Source: Marinobacter fonticola
Lineage (GTDB): Bacteria; Pseudomonadota; Gammaproteobacteria; Pseudomonadales; Oleiphilaceae
Assembly: GCF_008122265.1 (NCBI RefSeq)
Contig: NZ_CP043042.1
Span: 2,108,001 to 2,172,000 of the forward strand
DNA: 64,000 nt
Reading direction: 5' to 3'
In this document: piece after piece, positions 1 to 9,167 of the stretch
Position numbering within the stretch: the stretch's first letter is position 1
Layout of the letters: the number at the start of each line of letters is the position of its first letter
Program-made: the position numbers and the translations under genes
The notes under the pieces: generated by a model
What the model was told of the DNA's origin: nothing
Seen by the model: the letters and a program-made list of their open reading frames with translations, nothing else
Databases searched by the model: none

Positions 1-198
1 AGCCACACCCATCGGGTCCAGCACCCGTATGGTTAGCACCATGTAGGGATCGGACTGGGGCTCGCTGACGTCGCCGCCCAGCTTTTGCAATCGCTCTAGC
101 GCGTCATTCAGACTAGCGCTCTGGCGGCGGAGCCGGAGCAAGAGCAGGCCAGAACCGGCCAGTAGACCGATGACACACACGGTAAGAAACGCCGTCAC
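1..198 (-). CDS. Membrane-anchored hypothetical protein (3' end off window)
   Basis: This frame is open from a GTG at 198 to the left edge, 66 codons, so the C-terminus is missing. A GGGAG sequence lies about 8 bases before the GTG. Residues 3-22 form one hydrophobic segment, followed by a basic stretch (LRLRRQ) and a polar heptad-like helix (SLNDALERLQKL). That layout suggests an N-terminal membrane anchor with a cytoplasmic coiled coil. No family is recognised. It is divergent from the dehydrogenase at 376, and the two share the intergenic region that carries a 15-base direct repeat. The start codon is a judgement; the reading frame is fairly secure. Confidence 0.6.
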   Translation of the reverse strand, partial: MTAFLTVCVIGLLAGSGLLLLRLRRQSASLNDALERLQKLGGDVSEPQSDPYMVLTIRVLDPMGVA

Positions 199-237
199 GT
201 GTAGACTCCCGTAAATGGCTTAATTTCCCGGCTTAAC

Positions 238-272
238 CTGCTCGTGACAGGGACAATCTGTTCGTGACAGGG
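238..272. repeat. 15-base direct repeat in divergent promoter region
   Basis: CTGCTCGTGACAGGG at 238-252 and CTGTTCGTGACAGGG at 258-272 differ by one base and are exactly 20 bases apart, about two helical turns. They lie between divergent genes (start at 198 on minus, start at 376 on plus). The spacing and position suit a tandem operator, but no regulator is identified. Confidence 0.45.
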
Positions 273-375
273 TAAGAATGACATAGTCTGATACAGAGCC
301 TTCGCAATTCGATTGGCCGAGCTGCCGCTGGATACGGGAGACGGCCGAAAGTGACAGCCCCACTCAAAGGACAAC

Positions 376-1161
376 ATGATGAGCAAAAGAACGGCCCTGA
401 TTACCGGCGCGTCGGCCGGTATTGGACAACGCTTTGCCCACCGCCTGGCCCGGGAAGGCTATAATCTGATCCTCGTCGCCCGCCGCCGGAAACGACTGGA
501 AGCCCTGGCTGATAAGCTGACCGAACAGTACGGCGTTGACGTGCGTCTACTGGTCGAAGATTTGGCCGATGCCCAGGCACCTGCACGCATCGTCGACCAG
601 GTCCGGAATTGGGGCCTGCATATCGATTTCCTGGTCAACAACGCCGGCTTCGCAGCCAAGACCAGCCTGGTCAACAGCGATTGGGCCGATCTAAACCGGG
701 AAATACAGGTTATGATCACGGCGTTGACGGAGCTGATGATCCATTTCGGTAAGCAGATGGTACCTAGAGGGTACGGCCATATCGTTAATGTATCCTCATT
801 GGCGGCTTTCGCGCCGACGCCCGCCGGGATGCTCTACACCGGTATCAAAAGCTATGTGCTGAATGCGTCCGAGAGCGCGGATATGGAGTTCAAGCGCTCC
901 GGGGTGCATGTCACCGCGCTTTGTCCGGGTTTTACCTACACTGAATTCCACGACGTGCAAGGTACCCGGGAAAAGGTCAGCAAGTTGCCGTCCATTTTCT
1001 GGCAAGACGCGGATGCTGTCGTCGAGGCCGGTTACCGCGCGGTTCTAACCGGTCAGCCCGTATGTGTGCCAGGAACGTTCAACAAGTCCATGGGCGCGCT
1101 ATCGAGACTCCTTCCGGAGTCCTTGCGGTATCGCTTGGGTAGCCGTGGACGTATCTACTAA
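376..1161 (+). CDS. Short-chain dehydrogenase/reductase
   Basis: A 261-residue classical SDR, an NAD(P)-dependent oxidoreductase expected in the cytoplasm. The nucleotide-binding motif TGASAGIG is at residues 10-17, the NNAG motif at 88-91, the catalytic serine near 140-141, and the YxxxK pair at Y154 and K158. Length is normal for the family. Start ATG 376 has AAAGGA about 6 bases upstream; ATG 379 is also possible. The substrate cannot be told from sequence. It may form a transcription unit with the membrane protein at 1199 and the reductase at 1683, which follow on the same strand with small gaps. Confidence 0.9.
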   Translation: MMSKRTALITGASAGIGQRFAHRLAREGYNLILVARRRKRLEALADKLTEQYGVDVRLLVEDLADAQAPARIVDQVRNWGLHIDFLVNNAGFAAKTSLVNSDWADLNREIQVMITALTELMIHFGKQMVPRGYGHIVNVSSLAAFAPTPAGMLYTGIKSYVLNASESADMEFKRSGVHVTALCPGFTYTEFHDVQGTREKVSKLPSIFWQDADAVVEAGYRAVLTGQPVCVPGTFNKSMGALSRLLPESLRYRLGSRGRIY

Positions 1162-1198
1162 TACCGGGTTAAGACGTAAGCCCATCAAAGGAGTGAGT

Positions 1199-1606
1199 AT
1201 GATCTGGATAAAAGCATTTGTCGCCGGTGTATTGGCCACCCTGATTTTCCACCAGGGGGTATTCGGCTTGTTCCATATGATCGGTCTGGTTCCAGCCGAG
1301 CCCTACAACATCAGCCCGGTGCCTCCTTTCGGCGTTCCGGCGGTGCTGTCGCTGGCTTTCTTCGGCGGACTCTGGGGACCGCCCATTTGGGCGCTGATCC
1401 GCGGACTGTCACCGCTTCTTCATTGGATTATGGCATTCGTTCTTGGTGCCATCGGTCCCACGGTTGTTGCCATGCTGGTGGTCTTTCCGCTCAAAGGATT
1501 GGATGTGAGTGCCCAGACGTGGATCGGCGGGCTGATCCTTAATGGTTGCTGGGGGCTGGGACTGGCGGTGTTCATGAAGTTGATGGTCGTCAGGAAAAAC
1601 TCGTAA
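1199..1606 (+). CDS. Small multi-pass membrane protein, function unknown
   Basis: A 135-residue protein with about four hydrophobic segments (roughly residues 5-25, 38-62, 72-95 and 105-128). Start ATG 1199 is chosen because AAAGGAG precedes it; the same frame stays open upstream, but that extension overlaps nothing convincing. No catalytic motif is visible and I do not recognise a named family. It sits between two oxidoreductases on the same strand, so a linked role in lipid or membrane metabolism is possible but only inferred. Confidence 0.75.
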   Translation: MIWIKAFVAGVLATLIFHQGVFGLFHMIGLVPAEPYNISPVPPFGVPAVLSLAFFGGLWGPPIWALIRGLSPLLHWIMAFVLGAIGPTVVAMLVVFPLKGLDVSAQTWIGGLILNGCWGLGLAVFMKLMVVRKNS

Positions 1607-1682
1607 ATTACGCCAATAAAAAATCGTTTTAAACCAAAAAAATAAATGCGATTTTTAAACTATTTTGTCAAAGGATCAGAGG

Positions 1683-2924
1683 ATGAACGACAAACAGTTC
1701 GATATTGTTGTCTTTGGAGCAACGAGCTTTGTAGGGCAGATTCTCTGCCGTTATCTGCTGGAGCGTTATGGCGTTGGCCGTGAAGTGACGTGGGCTATCG
1801 CGGGCCGTTCCGAGGCCAAACTGGTCAATCTCAAGACGGATCTGGGCCAAGGCGCAGCGGACCTCGATATCGTTATTGCCGACGCCAGCAACGAACCTTC
1901 CCTCAAGGCCATGTGCCAGCAGACCCGCGTGGTGATTTCCACGGTCGGACCTTACGCCCTATACGGCGAGCCGCTGGTCAAAACGGCCGTATCCGAGGGC
2001 ATCGATTATTGCGACCTGACCGGCGAGGTGCAGTGGATCAACAAGATGATCCAGCGCTACGAGGCGCAAGCCAAAATTACCGGCGCCCGGATCGTCCATT
2101 GCTGCGGCTTTGACTCGATCCCTTCGGACATGGGCGTTTATTTTCTGCAGCAACAGGCCAAGCACCAGTTCGGTACCGCGTGTCCCACGGTGAAGATGCG
2201 AGTGAAGGCAGCAAAAGGGGAGTTCTCGGGCGGCACCGTGGCAAGCATTATGAACGTAGCCAAGGAGGCGGGCTCCGATCCGAAATTGCGTAAGGAACTG
2301 GCCAATCCGTATTCGCTATGTCCGCCGGATTTTCGTCCTACCCGCCGCCAGCACAACGTGAAGTCCGCCGAGTTCGACGAGGATTACGGCGCATGGACGG
2401 CGCCTTTCGTTATGGGGGCTATCAATACCCGTATCGTCCATCGGTCCAACGCACTGCAGGGTGCGGCCTACGGACAGGAATTCGGCTATGACGAGGCAAT
2501 GCTGACCGGAAAAGGCCTGAAGGGCCGGGCAGCGGCGCTGGGAATCGCCGGCGCTATGGGCGGTTTCTTCGTTGCCAGTGCTATCAAGCCGAGCCGTTGG
2601 GCATTGGAGAAATTCGTGTTGCCCAAACCGGGCGAGGGCCCCAGCCACAAAGCCCAGGAACAGGGGTTCTTCGACCTGCGCTTCGTGGGCATGTCCCCCA
2701 AGGGCGAATTGATTCGCGCCAAAGTCACCGGTGACCGCGACCCCGGCTATGGCTCGACCGGTAAGATGCTGGGAGAAGCGGCCATGTGCCTGGCCTTCGA
2801 CATCGACAAGACCGAGCGCCAGCCCGGCGGCTTCTGGACACCGGCTTCACTGTTCGGCCAAAAAGCCATCGATCGCCTCATTGCCAACGCCGGTCTGCGC
2901 TTCGAACTGCTGGAAATCCGCTGA
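1683..2924 (+). CDS. Saccharopine dehydrogenase-like / trans-acting enoyl reductase family protein
   Basis: A 413-residue protein with an N-terminal Rossmann fold: FDIVVFGATSFVG carries the GxxxxxG dinucleotide motif near residues 7-19. The overall look matches the saccharopine-dehydrogenase NADP-binding family that includes mycobacterial trans-acting enoyl reductases acting on lipid substrates. A hydrophobic stretch (GIAGAMGGFFVASAI) two thirds along could touch the membrane, as in related proteins. ATG 1683 has AAAGGA 8 bases upstream and is preferred to the in-frame TTG at 1665. The true substrate is unknown; true saccharopine dehydrogenase activity is unlikely. Confidence 0.82.
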   Translation: MNDKQFDIVVFGATSFVGQILCRYLLERYGVGREVTWAIAGRSEAKLVNLKTDLGQGAADLDIVIADASNEPSLKAMCQQTRVVISTVGPYALYGEPLVKTAVSEGIDYCDLTGEVQWINKMIQRYEAQAKITGARIVHCCGFDSIPSDMGVYFLQQQAKHQFGTACPTVKMRVKAAKGEFSGGTVASIMNVAKEAGSDPKLRKELANPYSLCPPDFRPTRRQHNVKSAEFDEDYGAWTAPFVMGAINTRIVHRSNALQGAAYGQEFGYDEAMLTGKGLKGRAAALGIAGAMGGFFVASAIKPSRWALEKFVLPKPGEGPSHKAQEQGFFDLRFVGMSPKGELIRAKVTGDRDPGYGSTGKMLGEAAMCLAFDIDKTERQPGGFWTPASLFGQKAIDRLIANAGLRFELLEIR

Positions 2925-2950
2925 GTGTCGAAGGGGCGCCTGAGGGCACA

Positions 2951-4594
2951 CTAGCCCAGGCGAATCACGCGATGTACATGCGGCAGAGCGGTTTCGTCGT
3001 GGGCTAGGGCAAGTACGGTTTTGCCACTGAGTTCGGTCGCCAACGAAGCAGATATCCGTTCGGCGGTCTCTCGGTCGAGGCCGGTAAACGGCTCATCGAG
3101 GATCACGATTGGCGTCTTCAGTAGCAGGGTGCGGGCCAGGGCAATGCGCCTTGCCTCGCCACCCGACAGCTGGCGGCCAGCCTCGCCCACCCAGGTCATC
3201 AACCCCAGCGGCCACCGATCCACGGCCCTGGCCATCTGAACCACTTCCAGCGCGTGCCAGATCTCGCCGGCGGTGACGTTCCCACGCGCCATCATCAAGT
3301 TGTCCAGCAAGGTCCCGTTGAACAGGTGCGTGCGTTGGGTCAGGTAGGCGATGCCTCGCAGGGCGCCTGCGCCATTGGCAGGCCACCAGGTATGGCCATG
3401 ACAGATCAGCTCGCCTGAATCCGGTGTCACCAGGCCAGCAGCCAGATCGCCCAGGGTCGATTTGCCGCTGCCCGAAACACCGATAACCCCCACTTGGTCA
3501 CCGGGTGCCAGCCGCAAGGTGAAGCGATCAACCACCGGTGACCCGTAGCCGAAACTCACGTCTTGCCATTGCAATGCGCCGGGGCGCGGCCAATCGTCGA
3601 TTGGCGTCCGCTCAGGCATTTCGTGCCGCGTTTCGTTGTTCAGGCGATGCGCGGACGCGACGGTGCCGCCATAGTCGGCAAACGCCTGAGGCAGGTTGAT
3701 GAACACTTCTCCCAAACCCAGCAGGGCCATCGCAATAAGCACGGTCACCGGGCCACTAACCGTCCCTGAGCCAACCGCGGCCAAGCCGAAAACCAGCGCG
3801 ACCAGCATCGCACCCTGCAAGCTCCATGTGATCAGCCCCTGGGCCCACGCAACCGAACGCTCTGTTGCGAGCTGAGGTTCCATCATCGCCAGGTCGTCCG
3901 CCATGAGCCGGGCGCTGCAATCGCCTATCAGACCAGCGGCACGTAGCTCGGCCTGGCCTTCCAGTGTCTCGATGACGCGCCCGCGAATCGCCTCCAACGC
4001 CTCCACACGGTGAGCCGTGCGGCGAATATTGGATCGGGCCAGTCCCCAGGTGATCGACACCAGCAACGCGAGAAAGAGACCTAGTAGGACGAGGGCCAAC
4101 TCAACGCTGACCAGCAACGCCAATGCCGACACCATCAACGAGATCACGAGAGCGACACCGAGGGGGGCCAGCAGACGCAGGTAAAGGTTATCCAGCGCGT
4201 CGACATCCTGTACCAGCCGGCTGAGCCGGTCGGACGCGCGTGCTTGGGCACGCTCCTGGGGCAGTTGGCGGGCTAGGGTGGTGAAGAGTGTCACCCGGAG
4301 GTCGGCCAAGAGCCGTAGCACTGTATCGTGGTTGAAAACGCGCTCTACATAGCGGGCAACGGCGCGGGACAAGGCGAAAAAGCGAATGCCGCCGCCGGGC
4401 GTGTAGATATTCAATGTCGCATTGATGCCCTGGGCGAGGAGCACGCCGGTAACCGCAGACGCGGTCAGGAACCAGCCAGACAGTCCCAGCAGGCCCACGG
4501 CCGATAAAACCGTCAGCAGAATCAGGCCGCCACCTATAGCCAATCGCCGCTTACGCTGCAGGATCAGCCGTAACCAGGGAAGAAGCTCACGCAT
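2951..4594 (-). CDS. cydC: Thiol reductant ABC exporter subunit CydC
   Basis: A 547-residue fused ABC half-transporter, partner of CydD. An N-terminal six-helix membrane domain (about residues 15-300) is followed by an ATPase domain with Walker A GVSGSGKST at 372-380, signature LSGGE at 476-480 and Walker B VILDE ending at 501. CydDC sits in the inner membrane, moves thiols (and possibly haem) and is needed to assemble cytochrome bd. The start is placed at ATG 4594, which overlaps the end of cydD by 8 bases and has GGGAGG upstream; an in-frame TTG at 4615 is less likely. It is the last gene of the cydABDC operon. Confidence 0.93.
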   Translation of the reverse strand: MRELLPWLRLILQRKRRLAIGGGLILLTVLSAVGLLGLSGWFLTASAVTGVLLAQGINATLNIYTPGGGIRFFALSRAVARYVERVFNHDTVLRLLADLRVTLFTTLARQLPQERAQARASDRLSRLVQDVDALDNLYLRLLAPLGVALVISLMVSALALLVSVELALVLLGLFLALLVSITWGLARSNIRRTAHRVEALEAIRGRVIETLEGQAELRAAGLIGDCSARLMADDLAMMEPQLATERSVAWAQGLITWSLQGAMLVALVFGLAAVGSGTVSGPVTVLIAMALLGLGEVFINLPQAFADYGGTVASAHRLNNETRHEMPERTPIDDWPRPGALQWQDVSFGYGSPVVDRFTLRLAPGDQVGVIGVSGSGKSTLGDLAAGLVTPDSGELICHGHTWWPANGAGALRGIAYLTQRTHLFNGTLLDNLMMARGNVTAGEIWHALEVVQMARAVDRWPLGLMTWVGEAGRQLSGGEARRIALARTLLLKTPIVILDEPFTGLDRETAERISASLATELSGKTVLALAHDETALPHVHRVIRLG

Positions 4595-6386
4595 CGCCCA
4601 GCCTCCCGCCTTCAAGCGTATAAACCTTATCGGCCATGGCCAGCAGCGCTGGATGATGACTCGCCATGATCAGGGTACGGCGACCCTCTGCCAGCCGTTT
4701 GAGGGTATCGATGATCTGTTGTTCGCTCTCGACATCCAGACCGGCCGTGGGCTCGTCCAGCAGCACCAGGGGATAGTCCGCCAGAAACACCCGCGCCAGG
4801 GCGAGACGGCGACCCTGGCCGCCGGAGAGACCTGCCCCGGATTCGGAGATCGAAGCCTCAAGGCCATCCTCGCGCGCCTCGAGGACGTGCAGCAGGCCAG
4901 CTTTGGTCATGGCTTCGCGCAGTTGGTCATCCGTGGCATTCGGCGCCACCAGACGTAAGTTATCGGCCCAGCTACCCTGCAGGATAAATGGCGATTGGCC
5001 CAGCCAGCCGAATGGTTGCTTACCGGGCGCTTCGCCAAAGAGGGCGATATCGCCGCTGTCGGGCGAGATAAAGCCGCCAATCAAGTGAAGTACTGTGGAT
5101 TTGCCGCACCCCGACGGGCCTTTGATACCCACAACCTGCCCATGGGGAACGGAAAGGGACACGCCTTCCAATAAGTTTGGACGATGGTCAAACCCGAACG
5201 CGACGTTGTGAAGCTGAACGCCCAAGTCGAGATTATGCCTGCTCTCGCCTTGAGGCCGGGGTTGCGTGCGGAGGGGTGTATCCAGCCGGTCAAGGATACA
5301 TTGCGCCGCACCCAGGGCGGCAGCCCGGTCATGATAGTGCTGGGATAGCAAACGCAACGGCTGGAAGAATTCAGGGGCCAGCAACAGGATGAACAACCCT
5401 GTAAACAGCGTGAGTTCCGCTGCGCCGCCGAAGTTGATATAGCCCAGCAGACCGAAGCCAATGTAGATAGCGATAACGGCAATCGCGACCGAGGCGAAAA
5501 ACTCCAGCACCGCCGACGACAGGAAGGCCACACGCAAGGTTTTCATGTTGATGCGCCGGTACTGATCGGTGGCCTGGCGGACGTCGCCGGTGGCCCGGCG
5601 CGTCTGGCCGAGCAGCTGTAACGTGGTCAGGCCCCGCAAGCGATCGAGAAAATGCCCGGAGAGCCGGCCCAGCGTCTCGAAGTGCTGCTGGTTAAGCTTC
5701 TCGGCGCCCATGCCCACAAGAGACATGAAGAGTGGAATCAACGGCGCAGATATAAACAGAAATCCAGCGGCAATCCAGTCCAGCGGGAACACCACCAGCA
5801 GAATCAGAATCGGGACGATCACCGACAGCATCATCTGCGGCAGGAAACGGGCGAAATAGCCATGCAGCGCTTCCACTTGTTCGAGCCATTCGCTGGCCAG
5901 GGTGGCCGGACTCACATCGGATAGACCGACCGGGCCAGCTTTGCGCCAATGGCTGATCAGATCCTGGCGGACCCGCTGCCGAATACGGTGGCTGGAAGCG
6001 GCTGCCGAACGATCGCGCACGACCTGAAACCCGCCGCGCAGCAGGATAGCGATTACGATGCCAGCAATAACCGGCGCGAGATCGGAGAGCGCCGTTTCGT
6101 GGATCACCACACGATCCACCAGCCAAGCGGTGAGGCCCAGTTGAACGATCATCGCGACTGCGCTGGCGACACCGCCGATCACTGCCAGGCGGACTTGAGG
6201 GGCGGCATCCCGGGACAGCGATTTAAGCCACACGCGAAGGCGCTTGCGTCGTTCCCGGTCCGGGTCGGGATTGGACTCGCTTTCGCTATCCATTTGACTA
6301 TCGATTTCACTATCGATGCCATTCCGCCCGGGGTCGGCCGGGCGGGGTGCATCGGTTTGGGCTCCTGGCTCAGTGATAGCCGGCAC
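4587..6386 (-). CDS. cydD: Thiol reductant ABC exporter subunit CydD
   Basis: A 599-residue ABC exporter half with a membrane domain and a C-terminal ATPase: Walker A GPSGCGKST, signature LSGGQGRR, Walker B LVLLDEPTAGLD. It pairs with CydC for cytochrome bd maturation. The assigned start is a GTG at 6386 that overlaps the end of cydB by 17 bases. The first 45 residues are polar and Asp/Ser-rich, longer than usual, so the true start could be the ATG near 6293 (Met at residue 32). Operon order is cydA, cydB, cydD, cydC with overlaps or tiny gaps throughout. Confidence 0.93.
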   Translation of the reverse strand: MPAITEPGAQTDAPRPADPGRNGIDSEIDSQMDSESESNPDPDRERRKRLRVWLKSLSRDAAPQVRLAVIGGVASAVAMIVQLGLTAWLVDRVVIHETALSDLAPVIAGIVIAILLRGGFQVVRDRSAAASSHRIRQRVRQDLISHWRKAGPVGLSDVSPATLASEWLEQVEALHGYFARFLPQMMLSVIVPILILLVVFPLDWIAAGFLFISAPLIPLFMSLVGMGAEKLNQQHFETLGRLSGHFLDRLRGLTTLQLLGQTRRATGDVRQATDQYRRINMKTLRVAFLSSAVLEFFASVAIAVIAIYIGFGLLGYINFGGAAELTLFTGLFILLLAPEFFQPLRLLSQHYHDRAAALGAAQCILDRLDTPLRTQPRPQGESRHNLDLGVQLHNVAFGFDHRPNLLEGVSLSVPHGQVVGIKGPSGCGKSTVLHLIGGFISPDSGDIALFGEAPGKQPFGWLGQSPFILQGSWADNLRLVAPNATDDQLREAMTKAGLLHVLEAREDGLEASISESGAGLSGGQGRRLALARVFLADYPLVLLDEPTAGLDVESEQQIIDTLKRLAEGRRTLIMASHHPALLAMADKVYTLEGGRLGDA

Positions 6387-7371
6387 CGGCTTTCACTTTG
6401 CCGCGGAAGACCCAGTAGGTCCAGGCGGTGTACGCCAGCACGATGGGGATCACGAACAGCAGGCCCAGCAGGAGAAACAGCTGCGACTCGTAGGCTGAGG
6501 CTGCGTCGTACAGCGTGTAGTTCGGCGGCACCACATAAGGCCAGCGGCTGGCCAGCAGGCCCAGGTAACTGAAGATGAACAGGCCCATGGTGGAAACGAA
6601 GGGCAGTCCTTCCTGGCGTTTGCCCACGGACTTGTAGATCTGCCAGGCACAGAACAGCGCCAGCGCGGGGAAGATCCAGATGACTTTCAAGGCGGAAAAC
6701 CAGCGGTCCCGTACGAGCTCGTCCACGAACGGCGTCCAGACGCTAACCAGCGCAAACACGACCAGCACCGCGAGCAGCAACGGACGGGTGATCTTATACG
6801 CCCAATCCTGGATATAACCCTCGGTCTTCAGGATTAGCCAGGTACTGCCCAGCAGCGCATAGCCTGCCATCAGTCCGAAGCCCGTCAACACGGTGAACGG
6901 CGTCAGCCAATCAAGCGCGCCGCCCACGTAGCGCATATCGGCGGTTTCGAAACCCTGCACATAGGCGCCCGCCACAGCACCCTGAGCGAACGAAGCCACC
7001 ATTGATCCGCCCGCAAAGGCCCAGTTCCACAGATAGCGTGAGGTATTTGCCTTAAAGCGGAACTCGAACGCTACACCCCGGAAAATCAGCCCGGCCAAAA
7101 GTAGAAATACACCGATATACATTGCCGGCAGGAGGATCGAGTACACCAGCGGAAAAGCCGCCAGTAGCCCCGCGCCACCCAGCACCAGCCAGGTTTCGTT
7201 GCCATCCCATACAGGCGCGACGGAATTCATCATCACATCACGGGCTTCTTCCTTGGGGGCGAAGGGGAAAAGGATACCCACGCCCAGGTCGAAGCCATCC
7301 ATCAGCACATACATGATGACGCCGAAGCCGATAATCACAGCCCAGATTAGGGTTAAATCGAATGGTTGCAT
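6370..7371 (-). CDS. cydB: Cytochrome bd-type (CIO-like) quinol oxidase subunit II
   Basis: A 333-residue integral membrane protein with about eight to nine helices and the family start FDLTLIWAVIIGFGVIMYVLMDGFDLG (written here in parts: FDLTLIWAVIIGFG, then VLMDGFDLG). WDGNETWLV is the conserved loop typical of CydB/CioB. It supports the haem-bearing subunit I in the terminal oxidase that reduces oxygen to water in the inner membrane. The length is close to CioB of pseudomonads and shorter than enterobacterial CydB. It starts 2 bases after the cydA stop codon, so translation is probably coupled. Confidence 0.95.
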   Translation of the reverse strand: MQPFDLTLIWAVIIGFGVIMYVLMDGFDLGVGILFPFAPKEEARDVMMNSVAPVWDGNETWLVLGGAGLLAAFPLVYSILLPAMYIGVFLLLAGLIFRGVAFEFRFKANTSRYLWNWAFAGGSMVASFAQGAVAGAYVQGFETADMRYVGGALDWLTPFTVLTGFGLMAGYALLGSTWLILKTEGYIQDWAYKITRPLLLAVLVVFALVSVWTPFVDELVRDRWFSALKVIWIFPALALFCAWQIYKSVGKRQEGLPFVSTMGLFIFSYLGLLASRWPYVVPPNYTLYDAASAYESQLFLLLGLLFVIPIVLAYTAWTYWVFRGKVKAGAGYH

Positions 7372-7373
7372 GA

Positions 7374-8873
7374 TTACTGGCCTCCCTTTTTGGAAGAAGT
7401 TGATCCTGAAGAGCCGGAAGAAGACGAGCCCTTGGGCGGCAAGCCTGCCGGTGTCAGCTCCATATCCCTGTCGATGCCCGGATAAGGCTCGTATTCGAAC
7501 GACACGTGGGCTGCCGAAAACGGACGCATCGGACGGTCATGGTCCTCGTTGATCGCATCGTCGCCTTCCAGCCCGACTTGCAGCACACGGAACAGGTAAT
7601 AGACGCCGGCGGTAAACACTAGGGCGTAGACAATGATGTACCCGATCAGCGTGAACAGAGCCATGCCGCCGGTCAGCGATGGCGTTACCGATTCGGCGTG
7701 GTTCATCACGCCGTAGACCAGCCAGGGCGCGCGCCCGGTTTCGGTGACGAACCAGCCGGTCAGCACCGCGAGGAAGGGCGCGATACTCATGACTCGAAGC
7801 GCTTGCAGATACCACCGGGTGGTATAAATCCGCCCGCCGCGACGAAGGACAAGGCCGGTAATGGCCGTCAGGATCATCAACATGCCCATGCCCACCATGA
7901 CACGGAAACTCCAGAAAACGATGCCTACCGGCGGCTGCTCCTCTGGAGACACTTCCTTGAGGCCGGGCACGACGCCGTCCCACTCATGGGTCAGAATCAG
8001 GCTGGCCAAGCTGGGAATACCGATCTCGAAGTGATTGGTCTGATTTTCCTGGTCGGGAATCGCGAACAGCAGCAGGGGCACGTTGGACTGCGTTTCCCAA
8101 TTGGCTTCCATCGCAGCCACCTTGGTCGGCTGGTGCTCTAGCGTATTCAAGCCGTGGAAATCGCCGATCACCGCCTGGGTGGGCGCCAGGATAAGGATCA
8201 GCCAAAGGCACATGGAAAGCGCCTTCCGGTTGACCTCGACCGCCCGGCCGAGCAGCAAGTACCAGGCGCTGACCCCCGCCACGACGAAGCTACCGGTCAG
8301 GAAGGATGCGACGACCATGTGAGCGAAACGGAAAGGGAAGGACGGATTGAAAATCGCCTCGGACCAGGACAGCACATGGAATATGCCGTCCCGCAGCTCT
8401 ACACCGGCAGGTGTGTGCATCCAGCTATTCGCCGCCAGTATCCAGAATGACGAGATGAATGTCCCCGTGGCCACCATAATCGCCGACATCAGGTGCACCC
8501 CCTTGGGGACCTTGTCGCGCCCGAACAGCAATACCCCAAGGAACGCAGCCTCGAGGAAGAAGGCGGTCACCACTTCATAGCTCAGCATGGGGCCGAGGAA
8601 GTTGGCCGAGGCCCTGGAAAAATTGCTCCAGTTCGTCCCGAATTGGAAAGACATGACAATACCGGAAACCACGCCCATCCCGAAAACAACGGCGAAGACC
8701 TTAGTCCAGAAGGCCGACAGCTTCTCCCAAAGGGGGTTGTTCGTGCGGAAGGCCAGCCCCTCGAGAACGGCGATATAGGAGGCCAAACCAATGGTAAACA
8801 CCGGAAAAATAGCGTGAAAGGAGACGACAAAGGCGAATTGGATGCGTGATAGGAGAATGGGATCTAGATCCAC
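7374..8873 (-). CDS. cydA: Cytochrome bd-type (CIO-like) quinol oxidase subunit I
   Basis: A 499-residue haem subunit of a bd-type quinol oxidase. The likely high-spin haem ligand is H20 in VSFHAIFP, with a second His in FRFAHMVVASF and the Met in FRVMVGMGML. The quinol-site Lys/Glu region PTKVAAMEANWET is conserved. The Q loop after GLKEVSPEEQ is short and lacks the long insert of E. coli CydA, as in the cyanide-insensitive CioA branch. GTG 8873 has GGAGG 5 bases upstream and gives the family N-terminus, so the upstream ATG is rejected. The C-terminal tail is Ser/Gly-rich. It heads the cydABDC operon. Confidence 0.95.
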   Translation of the reverse strand: MDLDPILLSRIQFAFVVSFHAIFPVFTIGLASYIAVLEGLAFRTNNPLWEKLSAFWTKVFAVVFGMGVVSGIVMSFQFGTNWSNFSRASANFLGPMLSYEVVTAFFLEAAFLGVLLFGRDKVPKGVHLMSAIMVATGTFISSFWILAANSWMHTPAGVELRDGIFHVLSWSEAIFNPSFPFRFAHMVVASFLTGSFVVAGVSAWYLLLGRAVEVNRKALSMCLWLILILAPTQAVIGDFHGLNTLEHQPTKVAAMEANWETQSNVPLLLFAIPDQENQTNHFEIGIPSLASLILTHEWDGVVPGLKEVSPEEQPPVGIVFWSFRVMVGMGMLMILTAITGLVLRRGGRIYTTRWYLQALRVMSIAPFLAVLTGWFVTETGRAPWLVYGVMNHAESVTPSLTGGMALFTLIGYIIVYALVFTAGVYYLFRVLQVGLEGDDAINEDHDRPMRPFSAAHVSFEYEPYPGIDRDMELTPAGLPPKGSSSSGSSGSTSSKKGGQ

Positions 8874-9061
8874 AGGGACCTCCGGTAAGTGACAATAATG
8901 GCAGAGCCAGGCATGGCTACAGCTGCCGCTCAAACGTATACGGTTAAATGAATGCCATTTGAGATCTTGTTTTTACCGGCATCTTGGCGTGGCGCATAAA
9001 GGCCTTTTCGCACCCTTAGCGACACTCTATGCTCAGACCATGGGTCGAGCATATAGGCCTG

Positions 9062-9075
9062 ATGATTCAAATCAA
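9062..9075 (-). promoter_or_regulatory. FNR/Anr-like box upstream of cydA
   Basis: On the minus strand the sequence TTGATTTGAATCAT fits the FNR/Anr consensus TTGAT-N4-ATCAA at all but the last base. It lies about 190 bases before the cydA start, in the only long gap upstream of the operon (8874-9167). Oxygen-limited activation of bd oxidases by FNR/Anr is well known in gammaproteobacteria. I could not place a convincing -10 element at the ideal distance, so the exact promoter architecture is open. Confidence 0.6.
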
Positions 9076-9167
9076 AACGGTTGAAACCGAAGGCCGACGA
9101 GAGAACCCATAGCGGGAGCCTCTGAATAGGTCTGAACCCATAATAGTGTGATTAAAGGGGCTATCCA

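Noticed and set aside
7374..8933. Longer cydA start at the upstream ATG 8933
   Set aside because: The extra 20 residues are not family-like, and GTG 8873 has a strong GGAGG and gives the expected N-terminus.
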